Source of the DNA: Streptomyces xylophagus
GTDB taxonomy: Bacteria > Actinomycetota > Actinomycetes > Streptomycetales > Streptomycetaceae
Length of the DNA: 64,000 bases
Assembly (NCBI RefSeq): GCF_000716435.1
Contig: NZ_JNWO01000017.1
Location: 138,700-202,699, forward strand
Direction: 5' to 3'
Numbering within the stretch: the stretch's first letter is position 1; each line of letters opens with the position of its first letter. The notes beneath the pieces were generated by a model. It was not told where the DNA came from. It ran no database searches and worked only from the letters and a program-made list of their open reading frames with translations. A program made the translations under genes and the position numbers. Shown here piece after piece: positions 8,338 through 16,418 of this stretch.

Positions 8338-9762
8338 ATGACCTCCGCTCAGGTCGAGACGGAACAGACCCCTGAGGAGGGGTACGAGCGCGGGCTCGGC
8401 AGCCGTCAGGTCCAGATGATCGCGATCGGCGGCGCCATCGGCGTCGGCCTGTTCCTGGGAGCCGGGGCGAACATCGCCAAGGCCGGACCCAGCCTCATCT
8501 TCATGTACGCCCTGGCCGGCGTGATCATCTTCTTCATCATGCGGGCACTGGGCGAACTGCTCCTGTACCGCCCGGTGTCGGGTTCCTTCGCGGAGTACTC
8601 CCGCGAGTTCCTCGGCCCGTTCTTCGGCTACTTCACCGCCTGGACGTACTGGCTGATGTGGGTGGTCACCGGCATGGCCGAGCTCACGGCCGCCGCCATC
8701 TACGTCAACTACTGGTTCCCGGCGGTCCCGCAGTGGGTCACCGCCCTGGTCTTCCTGGTCGTGCTCTTCGTGGCCAACCTGATCTCGGTGAAGCTGTTCG
8801 GCGAGATCGAGTTCTGGTTCTCGATGGTCAAGGTCACCGCCCTGATCGGCATGATCGTGATCGGCCTCGGCGTGCTCACCTTCGGCTTCAGCAGCGCCGG
8901 TGACACCGCCTCCGTCGCCAACCTCTGGCAGTTCGACGGCTTCTTCCCCAAGGGCATCGGCTCCTCCCTGATGACCCTCCAGGGCGTCATGTTCGCCTAC
9001 CTCGCCGTCGAGCTGGTCGGCGTCACCGCGGGCGAGTCCGAGAACCCGGAGAAGACCCTCCCCAAGGCGATCAACACCCTCCCGTGGCGCATCGCCCTCT
9101 TCTACGTCGGCGCCCTCACCGTCATCCTCTGCGTCGTGAAGTGGACCGAATTCGCCCCGGGCGTCAGCCCGTTCGTCGAGGCGTTCGCGAGGATCGGCAT
9201 CCCGGCGGGCGCGGGCATCGTCAACTTCGTGGTCCTCACCGCCGCCCTCTCCTCCTGCAACTCGGGCATGTACTCCACCGGCCGCATGCTTCGGACCCTC
9301 GCGGACAACGGCGAGGCCCCGCGCGTCTTCAGCAAGCTGTCCACCTCCAAGACCCCGGCCCTCGGCATCGCGATCTCCGTCGCCTTCATGGGCATCGGCG
9401 TGGTCCTCAACTACGTCGTCCCGGAGAAGGCCTTCGGCTACGTCACCTCGGTGGCCACCGCCGCCGGCATCTGGACCTGGCTGATGATCCTGGTCAGCCA
9501 CGTCCTCTACCGCCGCGCGGTCGACGCGGGCCGCCTCCCGGCCTCGTCCTTCCCGGCCCCGGGCGGCGCGAAGTGCAGCTGGATCGCCATCGTGTTCCTG
9601 CTCTTCGTCACCGGCCTGATCGCCTACGACGCCGACTCCCGCGTCTGCCTCTTCGTGATGGCGGGCTGGGCCTTCGCCCTGTGGATCGGCTGGCTGGTCC
9701 TCAAGTCCCGCAACCCGCAGGTCACCGAGCGCCGCGAACCGGTGCTGGAGAAGGTCCTCTGA
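8338..9762 (+). CDS. Amino acid permease (APC superfamily, AAT type)
   Basis: 474 residues from the ATG at 8338, chosen because GGAGAAAG lies 10 nt upstream. The start of the transport domain, QMIAIGGAIGVGLFLGAG, is the substrate-binding unwound helix 1 of AAT permeases, and GESENPEKTLPKAI follows helix 6. About 12 membrane helices are visible. Related transporters take up D-serine/D-alanine/glycine, GABA or aromatic amino acids; specificity cannot be read here. The 289-bp upstream gap holds the previous terminator and a CCCGGCGG/CCGCCGGG hairpin near 8235-8265. Its own terminator is at 9782. Confidence 0.92.
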   Translation: MTSAQVETEQTPEEGYERGLGSRQVQMIAIGGAIGVGLFLGAGANIAKAGPSLIFMYALAGVIIFFIMRALGELLLYRPVSGSFAEYSREFLGPFFGYFTAWTYWLMWVVTGMAELTAAAIYVNYWFPAVPQWVTALVFLVVLFVANLISVKLFGEIEFWFSMVKVTALIGMIVIGLGVLTFGFSSAGDTASVANLWQFDGFFPKGIGSSLMTLQGVMFAYLAVELVGVTAGESENPEKTLPKAINTLPWRIALFYVGALTVILCVVKWTEFAPGVSPFVEAFARIGIPAGAGIVNFVVLTAALSSCNSGMYSTGRMLRTLADNGEAPRVFSKLSTSKTPALGIAISVAFMGIGVVLNYVVPEKAFGYVTSVATAAGIWTWLMILVSHVLYRRAVDAGRLPASSFPAPGGAKCSWIAIVFLLFVTGLIAYDADSRVCLFVMAGWAFALWIGWLVLKSRNPQVTERREPVLEKVL

Positions 9763-9781
9763 CCGGACGATCCCGGCATAT

Positions 9782-9820
9782 GGGCCGCCCCGTACCACCA
9801 CTCGGTACGAGGCGGCCCTT
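9782..9820 (+). terminator. Terminator after the amino acid permease
   Basis: GGGCCGCCCCGTACC (9782-9796) pairs with GGTACGAGGCGGCCC (9804-9818) with one mismatch, followed by TT. Confidence 0.8.
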
Positions 9821-9838
9821 CTGCTTATCCTGACGACC

Positions 9839-10267
9839 ATGCCGACCCTGACCATCACCCAGGCCCTGTTCGACCAGATCGTCGCCCACGCGCGCGCGGA
9901 CCACCCCGACGAGGCGTGCGGAGTCGTCGCGGGCCCGGTGGGCCAGGGCCGCCCCGAGCGCTTCGTCCCGATGCTGAACGCGGCCCGCTCGCCCACGTTC
10001 TACGAGTTCGACTCGCAGGACCTGCTGAAGCTCTACCGCGACATGGACGACCGCGACGAGGAGCCGGTGATCATCTACCACTCCCACACCGCGACCGAGG
10101 CCTACCCCTCCCGCACCGACATCGCCTACGCGAACGAGCCCGGCGCCCACTACGTCCTCGTCTCCACCGCCGACAGCGACGAGGTCGGCCCCTTCCAGTT
10201 CCGCTCGTACCAGATCCTGGAGGGCGAGGTCACCGAGGAGGACGTCAAGGTCGTAGAGGCATACTGA
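9839..10267 (+). CDS. mec: JAMM/M67 metallopeptidase, Mec-like CysO-cysteine hydrolase
   Basis: 142 residues with a full JAMM centre: E25, H81 and H83 (YHSHTATEAYPSRTD), S91 and D94. Mycobacterial Mec+ (family knowledge) cleaves cysteine from the CysO-Cys adduct formed by CysM. The nearby cysO and cysM genes make the same role likely here. A second possible role, trimming the C-terminal Met-Ala from CysO, is suggested by the CysO sequence. The start is ATG with no strong ribosome site. A LacI gene separates it from cysO. Confidence 0.88.
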   Translation: MPTLTITQALFDQIVAHARADHPDEACGVVAGPVGQGRPERFVPMLNAARSPTFYEFDSQDLLKLYRDMDDRDEEPVIIYHSHTATEAYPSRTDIAYANEPGAHYVLVSTADSDEVGPFQFRSYQILEGEVTEEDVKVVEAY

Positions 10268-10280
10268 CCGCGTACGCACC

Positions 10281-11369
10281 GTGCCGGTGTGCACCGCCCA
10301 ACTCGCCGTATCGGAGATGGTGTTGACGCAGCGGTCGAACGCACGGCGGCCCACGCTGGAGGATGTCGCCCGCTGGTCGGGGGTCTCGAAGTCCACGGTG
10401 TCGCGGGTCGTCAACGGCGAGTCCAAGGTGAGCGCGGAGGCCGCGGTCCGGGTCCGGGAGGCGATCTCCGCGCTGGGATACGTGCCGAACCAGGCGGCCC
10501 GGCAGCTGGTCACCCGCCGCACCGGCGCCGTCGCGGTCGTCGCGGCCCAGCCCGAGGACCGGCTGTTCCTCGACCCGTTCTTCGACTGTCTGCTGCGCGG
10601 CATCCGCGCCGAACTCGCCCGACACGGTTCCCAGGCCGTCCTGCTGTTCCTGGACGAGCCCGACGACTACGCGCGCGTGGCCGACTACCTCGGCGGCGGC
10701 CATGTCGACGGCGCGATCCTGTTCTCGCTGCGCCCCGGCGACCGGCTGCCCGAGATGGTCGACCGGCTCGCGCTGCCCGCCGTCTTCGGTGGCCGTCCCC
10801 TCCTGTGCGACGGCGACCCCGTGCGCGGCCAGGCCTACGTCGACGGCGACAACCGCGGCGGCGCCCGCCAGGCCGTCCGGCACCTCCTCGCCCTCGGCCG
10901 CCGCCGCATCGCCACCGTCACCGGCCCCTACGACCAGGAGAACTCCGCCGCGGAACGGCTCGCCGGCTACCGGGACGTCCTCCTGGACATGCCCCATCTG
11001 GTCGAGCGGGCCGACTACACGCGGCAGGGCGGCGCCGACGCGATGGCCGCGCTGCTCGACCGTCACCCCGACCTGGACGCCGTCTTCGTCGCCTCCGACC
11101 TCATGGCCTCCGGTGCCCTCCAGACGCTGCGCGAGCGCGGACGCCGGGTCCCCGAGGACGTGGCCGTCGTCGGCTTCGACGACCTCGTCTCCCTCTCCGA
11201 GACGACCGACCCGCCGCTGACCACCGTCCACCAGGACGTCGCGGAGATGGGCCGACTGCTCGCCCGGCTGTTGTTCGGCCGTACCGAACAGGACACCCGG
11301 GAGGGCGATACTTCGGAGGTGCCGTCCGTGGTGGTCCCCACCCGGCTGGTCGTACGGCAGTCCGCCTGA
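10281..11369 (+). CDS. LacI family transcriptional regulator
   Basis: Up to 362 residues. The N-terminal helix-turn-helix reads TLEDVARWSGVSKSTVSRVV, with the hinge helix NQAARQL; the rest is a periplasmic-binding-protein-like sensor domain ending in GFDDLVSLSETTDPPLTTV. The start could be GTG 10281, ATG 10317 or GTG 10320; no good ribosome site decides it. LacI proteins usually respond to sugars, which does not fit the cysteine genes on both sides. No lacI-type operator was recognised nearby. Confidence 0.9.
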   Translation: MPVCTAQLAVSEMVLTQRSNARRPTLEDVARWSGVSKSTVSRVVNGESKVSAEAAVRVREAISALGYVPNQAARQLVTRRTGAVAVVAAQPEDRLFLDPFFDCLLRGIRAELARHGSQAVLLFLDEPDDYARVADYLGGGHVDGAILFSLRPGDRLPEMVDRLALPAVFGGRPLLCDGDPVRGQAYVDGDNRGGARQAVRHLLALGRRRIATVTGPYDQENSAAERLAGYRDVLLDMPHLVERADYTRQGGADAMAALLDRHPDLDAVFVASDLMASGALQTLRERGRRVPEDVAVVGFDDLVSLSETTDPPLTTVHQDVAEMGRLLARLLFGRTEQDTREGDTSEVPSVVVPTRLVVRQSA

Positions 11370-11457
11370 GCAGCGCCGTCTCACCCCCCGACCGAATTTC
11401 GTCCGAAATGTGAGATCACATACCGAAGTCCGGACAGGGAATCGATACGATGAGCCC

Positions 11458-11553
11458 ATGGTTCTTCTCGACGTGAGCGACAAGGCGCCGGGCATGCTGC
11501 TCGTGGCGCGGCTGCACGTCGACCTGTGCAGGCTGAACAGCGCCATCTGTTGA
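11458..11553 (+). CDS. Small leader peptide upstream of cysO
   Basis: 31 codons ending RLHVDLCRLNSAIC, with a Cys codon immediately before the TGA and a second Cys eight codons earlier. Short peptides with the LHxDLCRxNSAIC pattern lie upstream of sulfur-assimilation genes in many actinobacteria (recalled). An in-frame ATG at 11494 would give 19 residues. Palindromes ACAGCGCGCTGT (11554-11565) and GCACGGCCGTGC just downstream could form alternative structures before the cysO ribosome site. It likely acts as a cysteine-sensing attenuator rather than as a protein. Confidence 0.7.
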   Translation: MVLLDVSDKAPGMLLVARLHVDLCRLNSAIC

Positions 11554-11647
11554 CAGCGCGCTGTCGCCGCACGGCCGTGCGCCGCGGCAGTCAGGCATGT
11601 GCCCACCGAGACCAGACCCCTCCCGCTTCCGACAGGAGCCCCTTGCC

Positions 11648-11926
11648 ATGGCCATCGAGGTCCGCATCCCCACCATCCTCCGCACCTACACCGACGGCCA
11701 GAAGGCCGTCGAGGGTGCCGGTGAGAACCTCGCCGCGCTCTTCGCCGACCTCGAGACCCGGCACGCGGGCATCCAGGCCCGCATCGTGGACGGCGGCGAA
11801 CTCCGCCGCTTCGTCAACGTGTACCTGAACGACGAGGACGTCCGCTTCCTCGACGGCATCAACACCAAGCTGACCGACGGCGACAACGTCACGATCCTGC
11901 CGGCCGTGGCCGGCGGTATGGCCTGA
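11648..11926 (+). CDS. cysO: Sulfur-carrier protein CysO (MoaD/ThiS family)
   Basis: 92 residues with a beta-grasp pattern, MAIEVRIPTILRTYTDG at the start and NVTILPAVAGGMA at the end. Ribosome site CAGGAG lies 8 nt before the ATG. CysO carries sulfur as a C-terminal Gly-Gly thiocarboxylate for CysM. Here G89-G90 are followed by Met-Ala, so the protein should need trimming before activation. CysM starts 6 bp later. The leader peptide upstream suggests control by cysteine supply. Confidence 0.93.
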   Translation: MAIEVRIPTILRTYTDGQKAVEGAGENLAALFADLETRHAGIQARIVDGGELRRFVNVYLNDEDVRFLDGINTKLTDGDNVTILPAVAGGMA

Positions 11927-12883
<957 letters not shown>

Positions 12884-12904
12884 TTCCAAGGGGCTGAGGG
12901 GCAC

Positions 12905-12985
12905 CCCCTGTTTTTAGGGGCGCGGGGCTGTGTCGATTTGCGGCTCCGCCGCGGGGCGCGACCAGCCACAACGCACCCGCACCCG
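12905..12985. repeat. Dispersed Streptomyces intergenic element
   Basis: AGGGGCGCGGGGCTGTGTCG is followed by TGCGGCTCCGCCGCGGGGCG and CGACCAGCCACAACGCAC. The inner CGGCTCCGCCG makes a tight hairpin. The beginning resembles the repeat at 2.4 and 4.85 kb but the rest differs. It lies between the convergent cysM and PemK-like genes and may serve as a terminator. Confidence 0.65.
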
Positions 12986-12996
12986 AAAACGAACCC

Positions 12997-13416
12997 TTAA
13001 CGCGCGAGGTGACGGACCTGGTCCCACAAAACCGGGTCCACCACCCCCACCCGCCGCCGAAAGTCGGACACCGGCACAGCACGCAACTCGTCGGTCTCCA
13101 GATAACTCGCCCGCCCCCGCGCATCGCCAACGGCACCCGGCGGCAACGGAATCACTCCGCCCCGCCCATCGTGATACTTGCTGGTGATCTTCGCGACGGT
13201 GACCTTCCGCCCCCGCACGGCGAGCACAAGACACGGCCGGTCCTTCGCCGCCCCCGGCTGATCCTCGTAGGGAACGTTCGCCCACCAGATCTCAGCGGGC
13301 TGCGGCCGATCCCCCTGAACCCGTCGGGACGACCCCCGCCCCCACCCGTCGACGAGCGTGGCGATCAGCGCCAGCAACACCACCGCCGCGAGCGCGAGCC
13401 ACCAGGACGTGTTCAT
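12997..13416 (-). CDS. PemK/MazF-family protein with N-terminal membrane helix
   Basis: 139 residues from the ATG at 13416. The first 25 residues form one membrane helix (WWLALAAVVLLALIATLV), followed by a PemK/MazF-like barrel: PAEIWWANVPYEDQPGAAKD and RPCLVLAVRGRKVTVAKITS. MazF/PemK toxins are mRNA interferases. No antitoxin gene adjoins it, and the membrane anchor is unusual, so it may be a domesticated relative rather than a toxin. Gene ends in the spacer with the dispersed element. The 215-bp gap up to the next gene holds nothing recognised. Confidence 0.8.
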   Translation of the reverse strand: MNTSWWLALAAVVLLALIATLVDGWGRGSSRRVQGDRPQPAEIWWANVPYEDQPGAAKDRPCLVLAVRGRKVTVAKITSKYHDGRGGVIPLPPGAVGDARGRASYLETDELRAVPVSDFRRRVGVVDPVLWDQVRHLAR

Positions 13417-13631
13417 GAAGACGACGGTACCGGCGCGCAATCCAAGCCGCGCGCCCTCTTCCAAACCCCACGCGCCCCGGTTCCAGCCGAACCGGTGACA
13501 CCACAGGTGAGTTCCCCCACAACAGCCCTTGGCGGAGGAGCGACCGGCCCTTTTGCGCCTTACGCTCGACGGACCGCACGACCCCCGTATCCCAACTCCA
13601 GAAGTTACCCGCCAGCGGAGGTTTCTGCTTT

Positions 13632-14384
13632 ATGAAGCTCACCGTCGTCGGCTGCTCGGGGTCGTTCCCGTCCGCGGAATCGGCCTGTTCGAGCTACCTC
13701 GTAGAGGCCGACGGCTTCCGGCTGCTCCTCGACATGGGCAACGGCGCCCTTGGCGAGCTGCAGCGCCACTGCGGTCTCTACGACCTCGACGCGATCTTCC
13801 TCAGCCATCTGCACGCCGACCACTGCATCGACATGTGCGCGTACTTCGTCGCGCGCTACTACCGCCACGACGGCGGCCGCTGCGACCCCATCCCGGTCTA
13901 CGGCCCCGAGGGCACCGAGCACCGCCTCACCACGGCCTACGCCGACACCCCCACCGCCTCCTCCATGAGCGAGGTCTTCGACTTCCACACGGTGAAGCCG
14001 TCCACGTTCGACATCGGCCCCTTCACCGTGCACACCGAGCGGGTCCGCCACCCCGTCGAGGCGTACGGCATCCGCGTCGAGCACGGCGGCCGGTCCCTCA
14101 CCTACTCCGGCGACACGGGCGTCAGCGAGTCCCTCGACGAACTCGCCCGCGACACCGACCTGTTCCTCTGCGAGGCCGCGTTCACGCACGGCAAGGAGAA
14201 CATCCCCGACCTCCACCTCAACGGCCGCGAGGCGGGCGAGACGGCGACCAGGGCGGGGGTCAGGCGGCTGGTGCTGACCCACATCCCACCGTGGACCGAC
14301 CCCCAGGCCAACCTCGCCGACGCGCGCGAGGTCTACGCCGGCCCGGTGGAACTGGCGGCGCCGAGGGCGTCGTACGAGATCTGA
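13632..14384 (+). CDS. MBL-fold hydrolase (RNase Z / cyclic phosphodiesterase-like)
   Basis: 250 residues. The metal motif H59-L-H61-A-D63-H64 is in LSHLHADHC, with a later His in RVRHPVEAYG, the Asp in YSGDTG and the last His in LTHIPPW. This pattern is that of the beta-lactamase superfamily 2, including RNase Z and cAMP phosphodiesterases; the RNase Z exosite is not obvious. Ribosome site GGAGG sits 11 nt upstream. Function on RNA or nucleotides is only inferred from the fold. The strong terminator at 14396 follows. Confidence 0.88.
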   Translation: MKLTVVGCSGSFPSAESACSSYLVEADGFRLLLDMGNGALGELQRHCGLYDLDAIFLSHLHADHCIDMCAYFVARYYRHDGGRCDPIPVYGPEGTEHRLTTAYADTPTASSMSEVFDFHTVKPSTFDIGPFTVHTERVRHPVEAYGIRVEHGGRSLTYSGDTGVSESLDELARDTDLFLCEAAFTHGKENIPDLHLNGREAGETATRAGVRRLVLTHIPPWTDPQANLADAREVYAGPVELAAPRASYEI

Positions 14385-14395
14385 CAAGGTCTGAC

Positions 14396-14441
14396 AAGGC
14401 CCCCTGCAGCCCGCCGTTCCATCCTGGCTGCGAGGGGCCTT
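14396..14441. terminator. Bidirectional terminator between convergent genes
   Basis: AAGGCCCCCTGCAGCC (14396-14411) pairs with GGCTGCGAGGGGCCTT (14426-14441) with one internal mismatch region. It serves the MBL gene and the SDR gene on the other strand. Confidence 0.85.
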
Positions 14442-14457
14442 CGCCGTGTCCGGGCGC

Positions 14458-15156
14458 TCAGCGCAGCAGGCTGCCGCCGTCCACCGTCAGGACCTGGCCG
14501 GTCAGTGCCTCCGCGCCGTCGCCGGCCAGGAAGCCCACGGTCGCCGCGACGTCCTCGGGGACGAGGGGGCGGGGGAGAGCCTGCGTGGCCAGGACCGCGT
14601 CGAACGCCTCGTCGGGCTGGTACGCGGTCGCCGGGGTGCGGGTGAGCCCCGGGGCCACGGACGTCACGGCGATACCGTCCTTGCCCAGCGCGACGGCCAG
14701 GGTGCGGCCGAACGCGGTGAGCGCCCCCTTGCTGGTGATGTAGCCGAGCAGGTCGGGGCTCGGCGGCTTCCAGACGGTGTCGGAGGTGATCAGCACGATC
14801 CTGCCGAACCCGCGCTCCCGCATCCCCGGCGTGAAGGCCTGGGACAGCAGCAGGACCGACTCGACGTTGACGGCCTGGATGCGCCGCCAGACGGCGAGGT
14901 CGGCGGTCTCCAGCTCCAGCAGGTCGGCCGCGGCCGCCGAGTGGACGAGCACGTCGACCCGGCCGTACCGCTCCAGGATCTCGGCGGCGGCCCGCCGTAC
15001 GTCCTGCTCCGAGGCGAGATCGCATGCGACGTCACCGGCCCGGTCCAGGACGACGACCCGGTGTCCGAGCCGGGTGAGTTCACGGGCGATCGCACCGCCG
15101 ATCGCACCGGCTCCGCCGGTCACCACCGCGACCCGTGCCGTCGGGACATCAGCCAT
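14458..15156 (-). CDS. Short-chain dehydrogenase/reductase
   Basis: 232 residues from the ATG at 15156, chosen because AGGAG lies 8 nt upstream. The NAD(P) loop TGGAGAIGGAIA, the NAA-equivalent HSAAA, and the YITSK catalytic segment are present; the C-terminus VLTVDGGSLLR is classic. Substrate unknown. It is transcribed away from the Rrf2 regulator, and the shared palindrome at 15194-15211 sits 38 bp upstream of its start, so it is probably a target of that regulator. Confidence 0.92.
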   Translation of the reverse strand: MADVPTARVAVVTGGAGAIGGAIARELTRLGHRVVVLDRAGDVACDLASEQDVRRAAAEILERYGRVDVLVHSAAAADLLELETADLAVWRRIQAVNVESVLLLSQAFTPGMRERGFGRIVLITSDTVWKPPSPDLLGYITSKGALTAFGRTLAVALGKDGIAVTSVAPGLTRTPATAYQPDEAFDAVLATQALPRPLVPEDVAATVGFLAGDGAEALTGQVLTVDGGSLLR

Positions 15157-15193
15157 GGTTCTCATCTCCTGTAGCGCAGCATCGAGACACTCA

Positions 15194-15211
15194 TTGCTCA
15201 AGCAAGCAAAT
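15194..15211. promoter_or_regulatory. Candidate Rrf2 operator, copy 1
   Basis: TTGCTCAAGCAAGCAAAT in the gap between divergent SDR and Rrf2 genes. It matches 16 of 18 positions with TTGCTCCGGCAAGCAAAT at 16369-16386, upstream of the MBL gene of the same cluster. The core TTGCTnnnGCAA is palindromic. Confidence 0.65.
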
Positions 15212-15298
15212 TGTGCGCCCATCTGCGACCGCACGGCAAGTCATCGCTGCGGCATAGTGGGACGTGTCACCGTCACCCTTACACGCTCCGGGACCGCC

Positions 15299-15745
15299 AT
15301 GCCCACCAGCAGTCGCTTCGTCGTCGCCGTCCACGCGCTGGTCGCCCTCGCGGTCAGCGGTGACAAACCCCTGCGCTCCGAGGACCTCGCCCACTCCGCC
15401 AACACGAGCCCCGTGGTGATCCGCGGCCTGCTGTCCCGGCTGAACGCCGCCGGGCTCACCAGGTCCCAACTCGGCGCGGGCGGCGGCGCGTTGCTGGCCA
15501 GGCCGGCCGAGGAGATCCGGCTCCTCGAGGTGTACCGGGCGGTGGAGGACACCCGGCTGTTCACCCTGCACCGCACCCCGCCGCCGGCGGACTGCGCGGT
15601 CGGCAGCAACATCGTGGGCGGTCTCCAGCCCGCGCTGACCCGTGCGCGCGAGGCGTTCGAGGCGGAACTGGACCACACCACGATCGCGGAGATCGCCGAC
15701 GAGGTCGCCCGCCTCGGGAACTTCACGATGCCGCTCGAATGGTGA
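15299..15745 (+). CDS. Rrf2 family transcriptional regulator (YwnA-like)
   Basis: 148 residues from the ATG at 15299. The winged helix spans roughly residues 5-65 (RFVVAVHALVALAVSGDKPL, then SPVVIRGLLSRLNAAGL). The three cysteines that hold the Fe-S cluster in IscR and NsrR are missing; only one Cys is seen, in PADCAVGSN, so it resembles the cluster-free YwnA subgroup, which may sense thiol stress or electrophiles. It is divergent from the SDR gene and next to four enzyme genes that it probably controls through the palindromes at 15194 and 16340-16386. Confidence 0.88.
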   Translation: MPTSSRFVVAVHALVALAVSGDKPLRSEDLAHSANTSPVVIRGLLSRLNAAGLTRSQLGAGGGALLARPAEEIRLLEVYRAVEDTRLFTLHRTPPPADCAVGSNIVGGLQPALTRAREAFEAELDHTTIAEIADEVARLGNFTMPLEW

Positions 15746-15812
15746 GTGTCCGACGGGGCGGCCTGCGGTACCACTGGAAATGATCTGCGGCATGGCTCGA
15801 CGATAAGTGTCG

Positions 15813-15829
15813 CTGTGTCGCTTACACAG
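15813..15829. promoter_or_regulatory. Inverted repeat upstream of the SnoaL-like gene
   Basis: CTGTGT-cgctt-ACACAG, about 70 bp before the SnoaL-like start. It differs from the Rrf2 palindrome. Could be an operator for another regulator or part of a promoter. Confidence 0.35.
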
Positions 15830-15898
15830 TGCTATTGTCGCGGGTGTTCGGCAACCGCCCCCTCGGGCGGACGCCACCCATCACGACAGGAGTACGAG

Positions 15899-16315
15899 AT
15901 GAGCAGCACCCTCTCGGCCGTCGACCTGCTGCGACGCAGCCTCGACACCTTTCTCGCCAAGGACATGAAGGCCTGGACGGACCTGTGCGCCGAGGACGTC
16001 GTCGCCGAATTCCCGTTCGCCCCGGAGGGGTCGCCGACCCGGATCGAAGGGCGCGAGGCGCTCTACGACTACCTGCGCGGTTACCCCGACCTCATCGACA
16101 TCCGTGAGATCCCGTCGGTGCGCGTCTACCCGACCGCCGACGAGAACGTGGCCATCGCGGAGTGGAGCGTGATCGGCAGCGTGGTGTCCAACGGCAACCC
16201 CTACAACATGAGTTACGCGACCTTCGTGACCTTCCGCGACGGACTCATCGTCACCTACCGGGAGTACTGGAACCCGAAGGTCTTCCTGGAGGCGCTGAGC
16301 GGCGCCGCCTTCTGA
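15899..16315 (+). CDS. SnoaL-like / NTF2-fold protein
   Basis: 138 residues from the ATG at 15899 with ACAGGAG 7 nt upstream. The pattern of an N-terminal helix (LLRRSLDTFLAKDMKAWTDL), then DVVAEFPFAPEG and the C-terminal strand pair IVTYREYWNPKVFLE, is typical of the NTF2 superfamily, which includes polyketide cyclases and ketosteroid-isomerase relatives. The role is unknown; as part of the five-gene cluster it may isomerise or bind a small substrate handled by the SDR and quinone oxidoreductase. Confidence 0.88.
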   Translation: MSSTLSAVDLLRRSLDTFLAKDMKAWTDLCAEDVVAEFPFAPEGSPTRIEGREALYDYLRGYPDLIDIREIPSVRVYPTADENVAIAEWSVIGSVVSNGNPYNMSYATFVTFRDGLIVTYREYWNPKVFLEALSGAAF

Positions 16316-16339
16316 GCGCGCGACCACTTTTCTGAACTA

Positions 16340-16386
16340 CTTGCCGGAGCAAGCGAATGAACATAAGCTTGCTCCGGCAAGCAAAT
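16340..16386. promoter_or_regulatory. Candidate Rrf2 operator, copy 2 (extended inverted repeat)
   Basis: CTTGCCGGAGCAAGC (16340-16354) is the exact reverse complement of GCTTGCTCCGGCAAG (16367-16381), spaced by 12 nt. The right arm continues into GCAAAT, giving the same 18-nt element as at 15194. It lies 33 bp upstream of the Tat-MBL start. Confidence 0.7.
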
Positions 16387-16418
16387 GATGATCTCTCTTG
16401 CAGAGAAGGGTCCAGAAC

